Shown here: in pieces, positions 56,301 through 64,000 of the stretch
Layout: each line of letters starts with the position of its first letter
How positions within the stretch are numbered: position 1 is the stretch's first letter
NCBI RefSeq assembly: GCF_954871325.1
Contig: NC_088777.1
Coordinates: 45,919,366 to 45,983,365, forward strand
Reading direction: 5' to 3'
Length of the DNA stretch: 64,000 bases
Source: Gordionus sp. m RMFG-2023
Taxonomy: Eukaryota; Nematomorpha; Gordioida; Chordodea; Parachordodidae
Made by a program: the position numbers and the translations under genes
Notes under the pieces: generated by a model
Databases searched by the model: none
The model's input: the letters and a program-made list of their open reading frames with translations, nothing else
What the model was told of the DNA's origin: nothing

Positions 56301-58437
56301 AGCTAGATAAATTTAAGAGTAATGGTAGCTAGACAGTGTGGATACGGGGTTAGGGTTAATATATTATATATATTTTGAAAAATGGTTTGATAAAAATTTG
56401 TGCTTGAATTTTAACAATAAATACTCCATTATTAATATGGATAAGAGGAATGCATCTTGACTATCCCATGTTTATGCGTTCAATTTCCAGATGACGGAAA
56501 CGATTGTAAGGTTAATATATATTTTTCAAAAAAAAGGGAGTTTAATAAAATTTGGTAGCTAAATTTTAAATAAAATTGTTCATCGATATTTTATAGCATC
56601 TTAGTGGCATAATGAGCAAACTGCTAGGGTTTTGCAAAGCCATATACGTTTTATTCTCTGCGGGACCCATTTTTCAGGAACCCTTATTTCTGAAACAAGC
56701 CAGCACCAACAGTTAGTTGAGGGTTAAAGAAATGGCTATTAACCAGCAACCAGCAAGGATCTGGATTTGTACCAGATTATCATAAATCATATCAAATATT
56801 TTATTCTATTTTTTTACTTATGAGACCTAAGATTAAAATAAATATATATTAAATTTATTTTCTAAAAAAAATCCCTTTTCTGAGCATATAATTTTTTTAA
56901 ATTAAAATTAATATATTTCTATCCGAGAGTATTTTTATCCATTTTCTTTTTTCCCACTTTTTTATTTAATTAATTTTAAGATGTATTTTTTTAAAAAAAA
57001 TTATGAATTGATTTTTAAATGTAGGTTCTACACAACGTTTAGATTTTTAATATAAAAATGCTTGAGGCTTTAAATATAGTTTAACCATAAAAAAAAGGTG
57101 GATAGGGGAGACTGGGGAGAAGTGGTCATGTTTTTTCGTGAGTCGTGACATATAAAAAGTTTAAAGATTGTTTATAATTAACTATAAAAGTAAAAAAAAA
57201 TTACTTAAAATTCTTTTCTAAACATTTTTTAAAAAAACAAACAAATGTGCGCTTAATTAGCGTGATATTTCAAAAAACGTTTAAAAATTAGTTAAATTAA
57301 AACAACGAAATTATAATTTTATATTGTATTGTAAAAATTTTAAATAATAAAATATAAGGAATATTTTAATAAATTTAATAATCGAATGATTCAAAAAGTT
57401 AGTTAGTTTGAATTTACTTTGATTTTTGACTTTACAATTTTTTCGTCCCTGATGACATGGGCCTCACCAGGAGTTTCATTACCCCAAATTTTTTTACAAA
57501 TACTGAAATACGTGAATGTCAATATCATCAAAGGAAACGCGTATTGAAGTAAAAGTAAGGATACGCTAAATATTTTCTTGCTAACGTGGGATGACCATGA
57601 TTCAACGCATTTGTAATAAACACGATTTTGAGAGTGATTATATTTGTTAAGAGAAATGTTAGGGGTCTGCAGTTCCACGGGTACTATGGGCGCCTCTTCC
57701 AAGGCCAAACGGGATAAAATGGCGATAGGCAGCGGTATCAATAACGCAAAAATGTAAATACAAGCTATAGCCCAATTGGCTTGCCTGTGGGTCATTTTCG
57801 GTCTCAATGGAAACATGATAACGTTATAACGGTCTATACTTATCAGGACCATTATGTAGGCGCTTATCATGACACTCACGGCTTGCGCGTAGCTCACGAC
57901 TGGACACATAATCGGGCCGAAAGGCCAATACCCTAAAATTTGATCGGCCACAAACGAAAATGGAATGCAGAGAAGAGCCATCAAAATATCGGCACAAGAT
58001 AAATAAAAAATGAAGAGGTTAGTTATCGCAGGTTTTTGATGCATTGCTAACTTCAAATTAGCATTCCCATTTTTATAAGTTTTTCTTGGTATTTCGCACT
58101 CCAATTTGTTTTTAGGAGTGATTAATGGACTGGACCGCAGTGAATTATTGGTGGTACCACCATTATCTATGTTGTAAACGCTTTTTTCGGTAAGTAAGGA
58201 TTTTTTATTTTCATTATTTTCTCCGTTAGTTATAAATTTATTATTTTCACGGTTTGCATGTTTCACTCTGATCGTTTGAAAAACTGTTCTTTGATTTTTA
58301 ACCACGAAACACACTCCGATATTACCTATGAATGCCAAAATCGCGATTATTGAATACATCACGATCATCGTTAATTTCATGGGAAAAGTCAATATGTGAG
58401 TTGCAGAATCATCTACGAATGTAATATTTAATTCCAT
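34992..58437 (-). CDS. Rhodopsin-class neuropeptide GPCR (RYamide/luqin/NPY-like), two exons
   Basis: The exons 58437-57418 and 35375-34992 join in phase 0 (AAA|GTAAAT to aag|GTT) into 467 residues. Landmarks are GN in TM1 (residues 38-39), LSCAD in TM2 (146-150), WPFG and C178 before TM3, DRY at 202-204, ECL2 Cys277, TM5 near 290-314, CWFP in TM6 (355-358) and NPFIY in TM7 (396-400). The N-terminus is short with an NIT glycosylation site. The segment HWLAMSHSCCNPFIYCWMN is typical of protostome peptide receptors of the RYamide/luqin, NPY-like and tachykinin group, so a peptide-activated plasma membrane receptor is inferred. An in-frame TAA precedes the ATG. The first intracellular loop is about 90 residues and the intron is 22 kb, both unusual. 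Confidence 0.87.
36213..36474. mobile_element. GGACAAAA-rich foldback MITE
   Basis: The inverted ends are cactgacataaatgt and its complement acatttatgtcagtg. Inside, ggacaaaa motifs run symmetrically (ccccggacaaaaagac, ctggacaaaaatatg against ttttgtccaatg). A smaller relative is at 40203-40350. It has no coding capacity. Confidence 0.75.
37760..39430 (+). mobile_element. hAT transposon remnant with perfect 8-bp target duplication
   Basis: The element starts cagtgcccccccccatg and ends catgataaaatcctggctacgccactg after a C run. It is flanked by agttgtat at 37752-37759 and 39431-39438. The right end, read inward, is cagtggcgtagccagg, related to the ends of the element at 32783. It encodes a truncated transposase. 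It lies in the 22-kb GPCR intron. Confidence 0.93.
37960..39015 (+). pseudogene. hAT transposase fragment (ZMYM1/52-kDa repressor-like)
   Basis: The readable order is FAALEFYISSKEKDSADAEN (about 38085), MNRAKDIVEILTNIRENVDE (38261), then RVVSRQSNRSNIDATTIEDF with PLIDTFLFQLKERF. A long open part at 38551-39015 follows with ETREDIKKISELYADD and the dimerisation region LPISTCINERSFSTLKRFET. RQ.NRSN, LKERF and ERSFSTLK are landmarks of the hAT lineage related to zinc-finger MYM-type protein 1. Frames change at least twice and the zinc finger and first catalytic Asp region are missing, so it is dead. Confidence 0.83.
40203..40350. mobile_element. Short GGACAAAA foldback MITE, second copy
   Basis: Ends like cagaaatgtcctggacaaa and ttttgtccagggtatatctg are inverted, with further ggac/gtcc motifs inside. 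The open frames covering it on both strands are by-products of the palindrome. Confidence 0.65.
41353..41458. mobile_element. Right half of a TAGTGTTGTTAAACGG-family MITE
   Basis: Sequence aatctattagcgtaatctcg, ggctagttcaatatttttct, ttagccgtttttaaa and a final gcagtttaataacacta match the right half of the family. The left half is missing. Confidence 0.7.
43229..43390. repeat. 77-bp tandem duplication
   Basis: The unit starts gtaaaacattgatatgattt and includes cacattacatttacatgctg. It repeats at 43306 almost identically, with a few changes and a ggtg insertion. It appears recent. Confidence 0.9.
44194..44460. mobile_element. CAGAGACCTGCAGG-family MITE, copy 4
   Basis: The left end is cagagacctgaaggccgg, with inside acacgggctgggccgtattt and acccaggtctggctgggccg. 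The right end is eroded (agacagggcgaggcc). Open frames at 44189-44371 are by-products. Confidence 0.65.
44650..45085 (+). pseudogene. hAT BED-finger fragment split by a MITE
   Basis: The plus strand reads YFGFHVETGSTNNISVKCFL up to a MITE at 44796. After the MITE and its duplicated target (ttcctat), it continues SQKVYYGIVIESKAKGTHL. The Cys-x2-Cys of a BED finger is at the junction. The remainder of the gene is not found until the C-terminal fragment at 45720. Confidence 0.65.
44796..45012. mobile_element. TAGTGTTGTTAAACGG-family MITE inserted in a BED finger
   Basis: The element begins tagtattgttaaacggctcg and ends gccgtttaacaacatta. The flanks ttcctatg and ttcctata agree at 7 of 8. The interior is of the subfamily with gattaagattttagccaaaa. 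It shows that the family moved after the older hAT had inserted. Confidence 0.9.
45720..45975 (+). pseudogene. hAT C-terminal dimerisation fragment
   Basis: The frame reads SNSSESIWLPLGKTDSKPRI, then KLGNKVEMFISIRHNLI and a charged end with NFWEESSSTEIEKESDD before TGA. The SSE..W.PLG and KPR..LGNKVEM..IRHNL pattern fits the last part of hAT transposases. No start or catalytic region is attached. It may belong with the split BED finger at 44650, but this is uncertain. Confidence 0.6.
47008..47742. mobile_element. Non-autonomous element with AGGGTGTCGAACCG ends
   Basis: The left end is cagagtgtcgagccgaaccg and the right end, reverse-complemented, is tagggtgtcgaaccgttctg. Subterminal aaccataaccgaac and accgaaaaaccggtaa motifs resemble the termini of palindromic element 1 (accataaccgaaccg). 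The flanks share only att. A 231-bp MITE is nested inside. Confidence 0.75.
47169..47399. mobile_element. TAGTGTTGTTAAACGG-family MITE nested in another element
   Basis: The MITE begins tagtgttgttaaacggctcg and ends gctgtttaacaacacaacac plus ta. The flanks tagataat and tagatatt agree at 7 of 8. It lies inside the element at 47008-47742. Confidence 0.88.
47747..47891. mobile_element. TAGTGTTGTTAAACGG-family MITE, internally deleted
   Basis: The stretch starts tagtgttgctaaaaggttc and ends ggccgtttaacaacactt, 145 bp instead of about 220. It keeps the right-hand block tattagggaattctggaggc. It abuts the right end of the element at 47742. Confidence 0.75.
48655..48762. mobile_element. About 105-bp foldback, TGCATT..AGTTAGCGC family, copy 1
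   Basis: The arms gcaattcatagttagcgc plus aaattcgcgg and, reverse-complemented, gcattcacagttagggcg plus aattggcgg flank an AT-rich centre. A second copy is at 55908-56005. Confidence 0.7.
49669..49879. mobile_element. TAGTGTTGTTAAACGG-family MITE, copy with GATTAAGATTTTAGCC interior
   Basis: The element begins aagtgtggttaaaaagccag and ends agttttttaacaacacta. Inside are cccgattaagattttagcc and its complement ggctaaaatcttaatcgggc-type sequence. The flanks gaattatg and aaattgag agree at 6 of 8. Confidence 0.78.
49888..52507. other. GPCR intron stretch with small repeats only
   Basis: Near 50130-50270 and 51265-51350 there are related segments with repeated aacgcagctttgaaa and gcattatttgcg motifs, probably fragments of one repeat family. 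Otherwise it is AT-rich DNA with no supportable exon or RNA gene. Confidence 0.45.
52516..53018. mobile_element. hAT MITE with CAGGGGCGGACTGGC ends
   Basis: The ends caggggcggactggccataa and (reverse-complemented) caggggcggactggcgacg are flanked by a perfect 8-bp duplication, gttattta (52508-52515 and 53019-53026). Inside, gtgggcattttgcccacgag at the left is mirrored by atgcccacgaggccg at the right. It is non-coding and 503 bp long. Ends of this sequence are, as I recall, common in hAT MITEs of many animals. Confidence 0.94.
53019..54539. other. GPCR intron stretch without recognised features
   Basis: This is AT-rich DNA with a purine-rich low-complexity tract at about 53880-54120 (aaaagaaaagaaaa type) and one weak GGGCC remnant near 53740-53850. 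No exon or RNA gene is supported. Confidence 0.5.
54540..54980 (+). pseudogene. LINE open reading frame 3' fragment
   Basis: Plus-strand frames give LEPPGLFTDGRQPDKITPIP, then LAWDF, then after a shift DFKTNKYVDIPDEYKFLPVI, TTLTSFGSQDLKLILKKLGR and ALRNQETQKKTPTYVN. This order (EPxGL..DGxxPD, a W-D, then FxPV.xT.xSxGSxxLK and a conserved IGRALR) is a pattern I recall from the region after the reverse transcriptase in many invertebrate LINEs. It is a short, shifted fragment with no catalytic part. Confidence 0.65.
55748..55912. mobile_element. Decayed TAGTGTTGTTAAACGG-family MITE
   Basis: Landmarks in family order are aatattgcgcaatcctgtag, tcgctcatatatgacagaaa, gggcatctattaacaaaatc, tcaaggcttgagtaatatt and aaatcgagccgcttaac. 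Both ends are worn. Confidence 0.65.
55908..56006. mobile_element. About 98-bp foldback, TGCATT..AGTTAGCGC family, copy 2
   Basis: The arms ttgcattttaacagttagcg plus cgaattcg and, reverse-complemented, ctgcatttatagttaacgg plus ggcggcg resemble those at 48655-48762. It abuts a decayed MITE on its left. Confidence 0.7.
56185..56245 (+). other. tRNA-like sequence with A and B boxes, possible SINE head
   Basis: The stretch ggtcagttgattgag is followed 30 bases later by aggttcgattc, a good match to the RNA polymerase III B box (GGTTCGANTCC). I cannot fold a full cloverleaf, so it is not called a tRNA gene. It could be a tRNA-derived SINE or chance. Confidence 0.25.
57418..58437 (-). CDS. GPCR exon 1 (TM1 to TM5)
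   Basis: The exon has 340 codons from the ATG at 58437 and ends IVKSKIK before GTAAAT. Reading through the donor gives only four more residues and a stop, so splicing is required for TM6-TM7. The local GC content is higher than in its flanks. Residues 47-136 form an Asn/Lys-rich loop between TM1 and TM2 that stays open throughout. Confidence 0.9.
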
Positions 58438-58987
58438 TTTTTAATAAAATCGGTAAATCTTTAAATTTTTATATTTTTTTTAAATTATATATTTTTTGTA
58501 TGGGCCTGAGCATTATTATTATTAAACGTTAGCTAAAAATTAATTAATAATCTTTTATTTTATAAAATAATATTTTTTTTTCTTATTATCAATATAAAAA
58601 AAAAAACTTAATAACTGAGTAAAAAAAATTAGTATTTGAAATATTATTAAATAATAATAAAATAATCATTTTTATTTTTTTTTTAATCAAAAGATAATCT
58701 TCTAAAATAAAGTGTTATATAAATAATAAATATTTTAAAATATTTTTGTTATTATTCAATTTTGTTTTAATAAAGATTTTCAATCATTTCCTTCAATTTT
58801 ATTTTTAATAAAAATTGTCTTGAAATGCACACGAAAGAAAAATTACATCCTAATTAAACATTTAAAATAAAATACTATCGGAACTAATCTCTATCATTTA
58901 AATTGAGTGCCATAGAGTAATTGTTTCATTCAGAAAAAGTAAATAACGGCGTTACTGTTTAAAATAAGTAACGAATTTTGGTAATAA

Positions 58988-59175
58988 TAGTGTTGTTAAA
59001 AAGCTTGATTTAGGTTCATTTTTCAAAACGGCCTCGTTAAGATTTTAACGAAAATAATATTATGCAAGCATCGATATTTGACAAATAGATATCCAACCAT
59101 TTCTGCCAGCTATGAGCAAAATCTTTAAATGTTATTTTGGGCCGTTTTTTAAAATCGGGCTTTTTAACAACATTA
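58988..59175. mobile_element. TAGTGTTGTTAAACGG-family MITE upstream of the GPCR
   Basis: The MITE begins tagtgttgttaaaaagcttg and ends gggctttttaacaacatta. The flanks ggtaataa and ggtgatat agree at 6 of 8. It lies about 550 bp upstream of the GPCR start codon, so it may fall in promoter or 5' UTR sequence. Confidence 0.85.
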
Positions 59176-59819
59176 GGTGATATGTATAATTCGTAACTTT
59201 ATATTCTTATTGTTTGATGTTTAGGAAAATGTATATTAAAAAATATATAAAAACAACATTTTTTTAAAACAAATTATATGTGTTGTGTATCTCATTTCAT
59301 ACTTTGCAGCTGTTATATTTTTTATTAGCCTATCGGATGTCAACAATTATATTAAATTAAAATACTGCGCTATCTTTAACTTGGTCTGAAATATGACAAA
59401 TTTTTCGGGTTTCTAAAAAAATAAAAAGAAATATAATGTGAAATGCAATATTTTTCTAATAAAACAAAGTTGTCTATTTTAAAGAGAAATTGTTCCAACC
59501 TTAAATAAAAAAATATATAAGAGTGACTTTTCATAGTAGAGAGTTGTTAAATGATACTTTTCAAATAGATCTGGATACAGAACATCGTAAAAAGTATCAA
59601 TATATTTTATAAATAGTTACAATTTTTATTATACTTATGTAAGTTATGCAGAATGCTTAATTTTGGATTCTATTATTAAAATTCAAATTTTGAAGTGAAC
59701 TGTATCTTGATACCGATACAATTTTTATTATATTTATATAAGTTAAGTATAATGATTAATTTAATTTCAAAGTGAGCTGGCAATGCTTTTTAGTTATATA
59801 TTTCTTGTATATTAGAATC

Positions 59820-60093
59820 CAGAGACCTGCAGGAATTTTTTTATATACCCGTGCAGGGCCTAAAAAATTTTTATTTTACCCGGGCTGGGCCGAATATTTT
59901 AAAACCATATTTCAAATCACCATTATTTCCTATAAAAATTTTAAAAATATAATATATTTGAAAAAAATCAGGGCCGGGCCTGACTATATGAAACTCGGGC
60001 CGGGCCAAAAAAAATTTTAAAAAAAATCCGGACCTTGGACAGTTTTTTTAAATCCGTGCCCGGTGGTGTAAATGTTTTCCCTGCAGGTTTTTG
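59820..60093. mobile_element. CAGAGACCTGCAGG-family hAT MITE, best copy
   Basis: The left end is cagagacctgcagg and the right end, reverse-complemented, is caaaaacctgcagg. The flanks ttagaatc and ttagaaac agree at 7 of 8. The interior has repeated gggccgggcc motifs. The plus-strand open frame at 59772-60020 is a by-product. Confidence 0.9.
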
Positions 60094-60618
60094 TTAGAAA
60101 CAAATAAAACAAATTGAAGAATTTAAATTTTCTAAAGAATTCTAAGATTTTGAAATCACTAATTAAGTAGTGTCGCTAATATCTAATGTTCAAAGATTTT
60201 TAAATAATTTTTATATTTGCAGTACTCTAATTAAAAACTCATATGGCCAAGTTTTTTACATATTTTCTTTTAGAAAAATGATATCTGGTCTATCATATTC
60301 ATTGATTTGTATGTTTGGTTCAATTTCACTGCCAAATAATAAACCTAAATTAATTTTTGAACCCTTTTGACCCATTTGTTAGTGAAAAGTTTTAAAGATT
60401 ATTAGAGAGAGAGTTGTTTTGTATAAAGGTTGGTTTAAACCCTGTAGGTGAAGGTCCTTTAGAATAACGATGAAAATAATAATATATAATATGGAGTGTA
60501 TGAATAACTTATTGTAAATGATATGTAGGATACCTATTTTATTAATTTCGATATTCAAATTTAAAAAATAAGAATTTATAATATAAACATAATTAAAAAA
60601 CATTTTAAAAAATTTTAC

Positions 60619-60710
60619 ACGCTGCGCCGCCACGATAAAATCTCAATCGGCATCATTTCAAGCGTGGAGAAATTTCCGGCTGCCACGATGTTATCCGGCG
60701 ATGTACCCGT
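60619..60710 (-). CDS. Isolated candidate exon of an unknown gene
   Basis: A 92-bp, roughly 50 percent GC island in DNA of about 20 percent GC reads TGTSPDNIVAAGNFSTLEMM and then PIEILSWRRS on the minus strand. It is bounded by ttacatag and GTGTAAAATT (donor GT|GTAAAA). High GC and flanking splice signals suggest selection on coding sequence. I do not recognise the peptide, and no partner exon is certain. A consensus donor (GTAAGT) sits upstream at 61051 on the same strand, but its frame is closed. The plus strand also has an open frame, so the orientation is not settled. Confidence 0.35.
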
Positions 60711-60776
60711 CTATGTAATATCGTATTGAGATATGAAATTCATGGGAATTCGGAATCTCAATTTTATATCATTTAT

Positions 60777-60870
<94 letters not shown>

Positions 60871-60872
60871 TT
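60777..60872. repeat. (TTTC)n microsatellite
   Basis: About 24 nearly perfect copies of ttct/tttc occur in a row. The open frame that runs through it (60733-60930) is a repeat artefact. Confidence 0.97.
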
Positions 60873-60899
60873 TAACAGGACTTATTATTTAAATAGTTT

Positions 60900-63800
60900 T
60901 TTATTTCCGGCACCAAAAAAAACGTATTGATGATTTTTTCTTTTCATTATAGTAAAAAGTTTTATCTTTATCTATATATACATAAAACATACTTTAAATC
61001 TTTCAAAAATATTTAAAAAAATATAAGTGGTATCATATGGATACTACTTACCCCAGCCAGCAGGTATCGAAGTTTTTAAATAAGTTTAGTAGAAGGGAAG
61101 CATTGCATTGATCGCACTTCCATTTTATTGAATGTTTTAATCACCAAAATTAATAATTTTATAGCTTTAAAAACATAAAATCTTATTTTATTAAATTTTA
61201 ACAGCGGTAATTTAAAAATAATAAATGTCATATTTGATTAAGTTTCAAATATAAATATTATATAACTTGTGTAGTAATCTGGAATGCTTAAAAATATATT
61301 TAATTTTAATATTTTAATAATGATGATATATGGATTAAGTTTAAATTTAATATTTTTAGAGGTGGTTTAAATTATATTATCCTGCCTGAAAGTGAAAGGG
61401 TTAAATCACTCTCACTAGAGAGGTATTTCTTATTCATTTTATTCATTAGATCAAAGCTAATTTATAGTAAATAAGTATTGCAACCTAATTCACTAATGGT
61501 AACCATAGAAATATTTTATAGCTTACAAACAATTTGTTCGGAAAATTAATTTGAAATTGATATTTTTATATATATAATATATCAAATTTCGTTAAATTAT
61601 TCATTGAATTTGAAAATTAACTTTCATGATTATTATGCAAATAAATAAGTGTTTAGGAGTGCTAAAGCGAAGCATGTATATTACATAATCTAGTTCAACT
61701 TTTTCTTATTCATTTTTTTTTAATAATAACTATCATAATTATAAAATAGTATATGTTTTTGGATAGGCCAATTTAAGAATTTTACTATGAGAGTAAAAGA
61801 ATTAGAATATTTGTGGTGCTGTTATCAAGATATTTGCTTAACTTACCATTATTGTGGAATGATCTTTAAAATTAATTTTGGCGTTTGTTATTAAAATTAG
61901 TGAAGACTTATCATTTATACAGAGGCACTTTTTACTGGATAATAAAATAGATTTTATGCATATGGATTGTTTTGTCTCGTTTATATCACAATATAAACAA
62001 AATTAAAATATTAGTAATAACGAGAATGATCAAAACAACCGATAACCAATCTTTTAAAATTAAACCAATCAAATAATTGATTAATTAATTTGATTAACGA
62101 AAGAATTGAAATTATACAATCATAAATTGGTAACATTTTTACAAAAAAATTCACCTATAAAGTATTAAAATTGTTTCTAGGATACTTATTCATTTTGTAA
62201 ATTACCGAGATATCACAAAAGTTTAAAAAATCTACCAATTGATGTATTTACATTAAAAAATAAATATATAAATTGCTGTGGTTTTAGTTAATATTTTTGT
62301 TGACAATAAAAACCAAATTAAATTTAAGTGTTTTAATACAAAGGAAAGTTATTAAAATATGCTTAAAAAAGATTGTTTTTAAATGTTTTAGATTATGAAT
62401 AAATTAAGGAAATAAAATCGATTTCAGGTAAAGATTGATGAATATAATAAACTATACTAAAAAAAGGCACATTTAGGCAATCTTTATAAAGTTAAGGGTG
62501 TCGAATGTAAACTAGAGAAATAAAAAGATTTCAGTTAAAAATTGAATAGTAATTATATTCTATATTTTGTAAATGCATATTTAGACAATTTTTATAAAGG
62601 GTGTCGGATAGAGCTTCCAAAAGGACCTAAAATAATTTAAAATTTTTTTAAAAATCCAATTTGCTAAAAGAATAATTCTAAATATGATTAATTATATTGT
62701 TATAAAAAAATTATTATAATACAATATCTAGATATAATACCACAGCAAATATTTACAAATTGGTTCCGTAAAATTTATTTTAAATAAGGGGCAAAGGTTT
62801 GGCATTCCTGAAAATATTTATCTTGGTTTACTATGTGAGAAAATAACTTTCGTTGAGCTTGGAAAATGAACTTTTTTGCGGACTGATTATGATATTATAG
62901 AAATTAGATAACCGACCCAACATTTATTCTCATTTATGGTTTTCACGGCCGTAACCAAAACTTTTTAATAATGGGGGGGGGGTGAGACCTCTAGCATTGG
63001 GTACATATCAATCGCGCCAATAAAATTTCAGGATAGAGTACCAATCACCAATTGGCTTTAAGGGTTTAGAGTGCTATGGGAGCACTAAGGGCATATTGTT
63101 TTAAAAATTTCTTATTTTCAAACATATTCTTTCTGTTGTCTTTCTCTCGTACGCAAATAATACTAAGTTTATTATTTTTAGAATGGGATTCAATAATCAC
63201 TGAATTAGGCAGGATCTGGCAAAAGCGTTACACAATCCTGTAATTTTAGTCTTTTTTGAGTAAAACGTATGTTTTTCGTTATTTTTAAAATTATTAATTA
63301 ATTCATTTACACCCCAAATTGATAGGATTTGGAATATGAATTATGATTCCTTTAAGGCGAAATTTTAACATCAACTTATTATAGGCTAACTAAGCATTCC
63401 TGCCCATAATTTCCAATACATTAAATAGATTACGCTGGGGATTATTACCCTTTGTTAAAAACTACAAGACCTTTTGGTGGCAACTGAATTAATCTTAGAG
63501 ATAAGATTTCATGCGTTTATTTCTAAGCCCAGCTCCCGAGACGCGACCACATCTACAAATAGTTTTTTTATATCCAAAATTGGAGTTGAATACTACAAAG
63601 AACAAATGATGTCGAGGTTGAAATAATTATATATCTACAAGATACATCACTTGAAATTAATACACTGCATAAATATCCGATAATCAAAGATTGGTTATAA
63701 TACAAATTTACCATCCCTCCACTCCATCGAAAGCTTTTTTCTGTTCCTTATTTAATATTTTCATATAAAAAAAAATACATAACCATAAAATTAAGAAGTG

Positions 63801-64000
63801 ATAGGAATTAATAAATAAATTATGAGTTCACATTTTAATTATGGTAATTTGTGACAACAACCAAAAGGTTCAAGAAGTAAATACAAAAATTTATTTATTA
63901 TATAACGGTAATTGTAAAATTTGGGAAGGATTTGTAACAAAATTCTATGATCTTTTTCAATTAAATTATAGTAATTAATTAATAGTAAAATTATAAAATT
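60900..64000. other. AT-rich stretch with no supported gene
   Basis: I see no exon, RNA gene or transposon end that I can defend here. Minor features are a near-palindrome around 61024-61050 (taagtggtatcatatggata and its mirror) and short G runs near 62965. Upstream exons of a minus-strand gene could be hidden, since short exons in this genome do not give long open frames. Confidence 0.4.

Noticed and set aside
57090-57140. ggggagactggggagaagtgg as a transposon end
   Set aside because: The sequence recalls some repeat termini, but no inverted partner or target duplication was found nearby.
60733-60930. 65-residue open frame of repeated FLSF
   Set aside because: It is produced by the TTTC microsatellite.

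Overview
The window is AT-rich DNA (roughly three quarters A+T) from an animal, most likely an invertebrate. It holds spliced genes with GT-AG introns as short as 40-60 bp, a peptide-type rhodopsin-class GPCR, degenerate RTE-like LINE sequence and many hAT DNA transposons and MITEs. There are no operons, ribosome binding sites or CRISPR arrays. A 10-base N gap near the left end shows it is a scaffold. I cannot place the species.

Two host genes can be reconstructed, both on the minus strand. The first runs from an ATG at 31658 to a stop at 3908. Its 22 exons join in one unbroken frame into a 1355-residue, mostly coiled-coil protein of uncertain identity, with weak resemblance to the ciliary protein CEP290. 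The second runs from an ATG at 58437 to a stop at 34992. Its two exons encode a 467-residue neuropeptide-type GPCR and are separated by a 22-kb intron between TM5 and TM6. A lone GC-rich candidate exon lies at 60710-60619, upstream of the GPCR.

The rest is mostly transposon-derived. Positions 93-2700 hold a broken RTE-like LINE (endonuclease plus reverse transcriptase, minus strand) with internal tandem duplications. Two giant palindromic hAT-type elements occupy two introns of the coiled-coil gene: 7094-12046, and about 12966-21346. The second has two outward-facing transposase copies and is interrupted by a third element of another family at 17459-20287. Further right are a hAT with perfect 8-bp target duplications (37760-39430), related non-autonomous elements (32783-33888 and 52516-53018), a composite hAT region (43972-45975) and a LINE tail (54540-54970). 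Several MITE families are scattered throughout; the largest has about ten copies of a roughly 220-bp element beginning TAGTGTTGTTAAACGG.

Functionally, the two genes are ordinary host genes in a transposon-rich neighbourhood. The most unusual feature is that the two long palindromes lie inside transcribed introns of one gene, so its pre-mRNA should contain kilobase-scale hairpins. Gene structures were inferred by hand from splice sites and phase. Family names come from remembered motif patterns and were not tested by any search.
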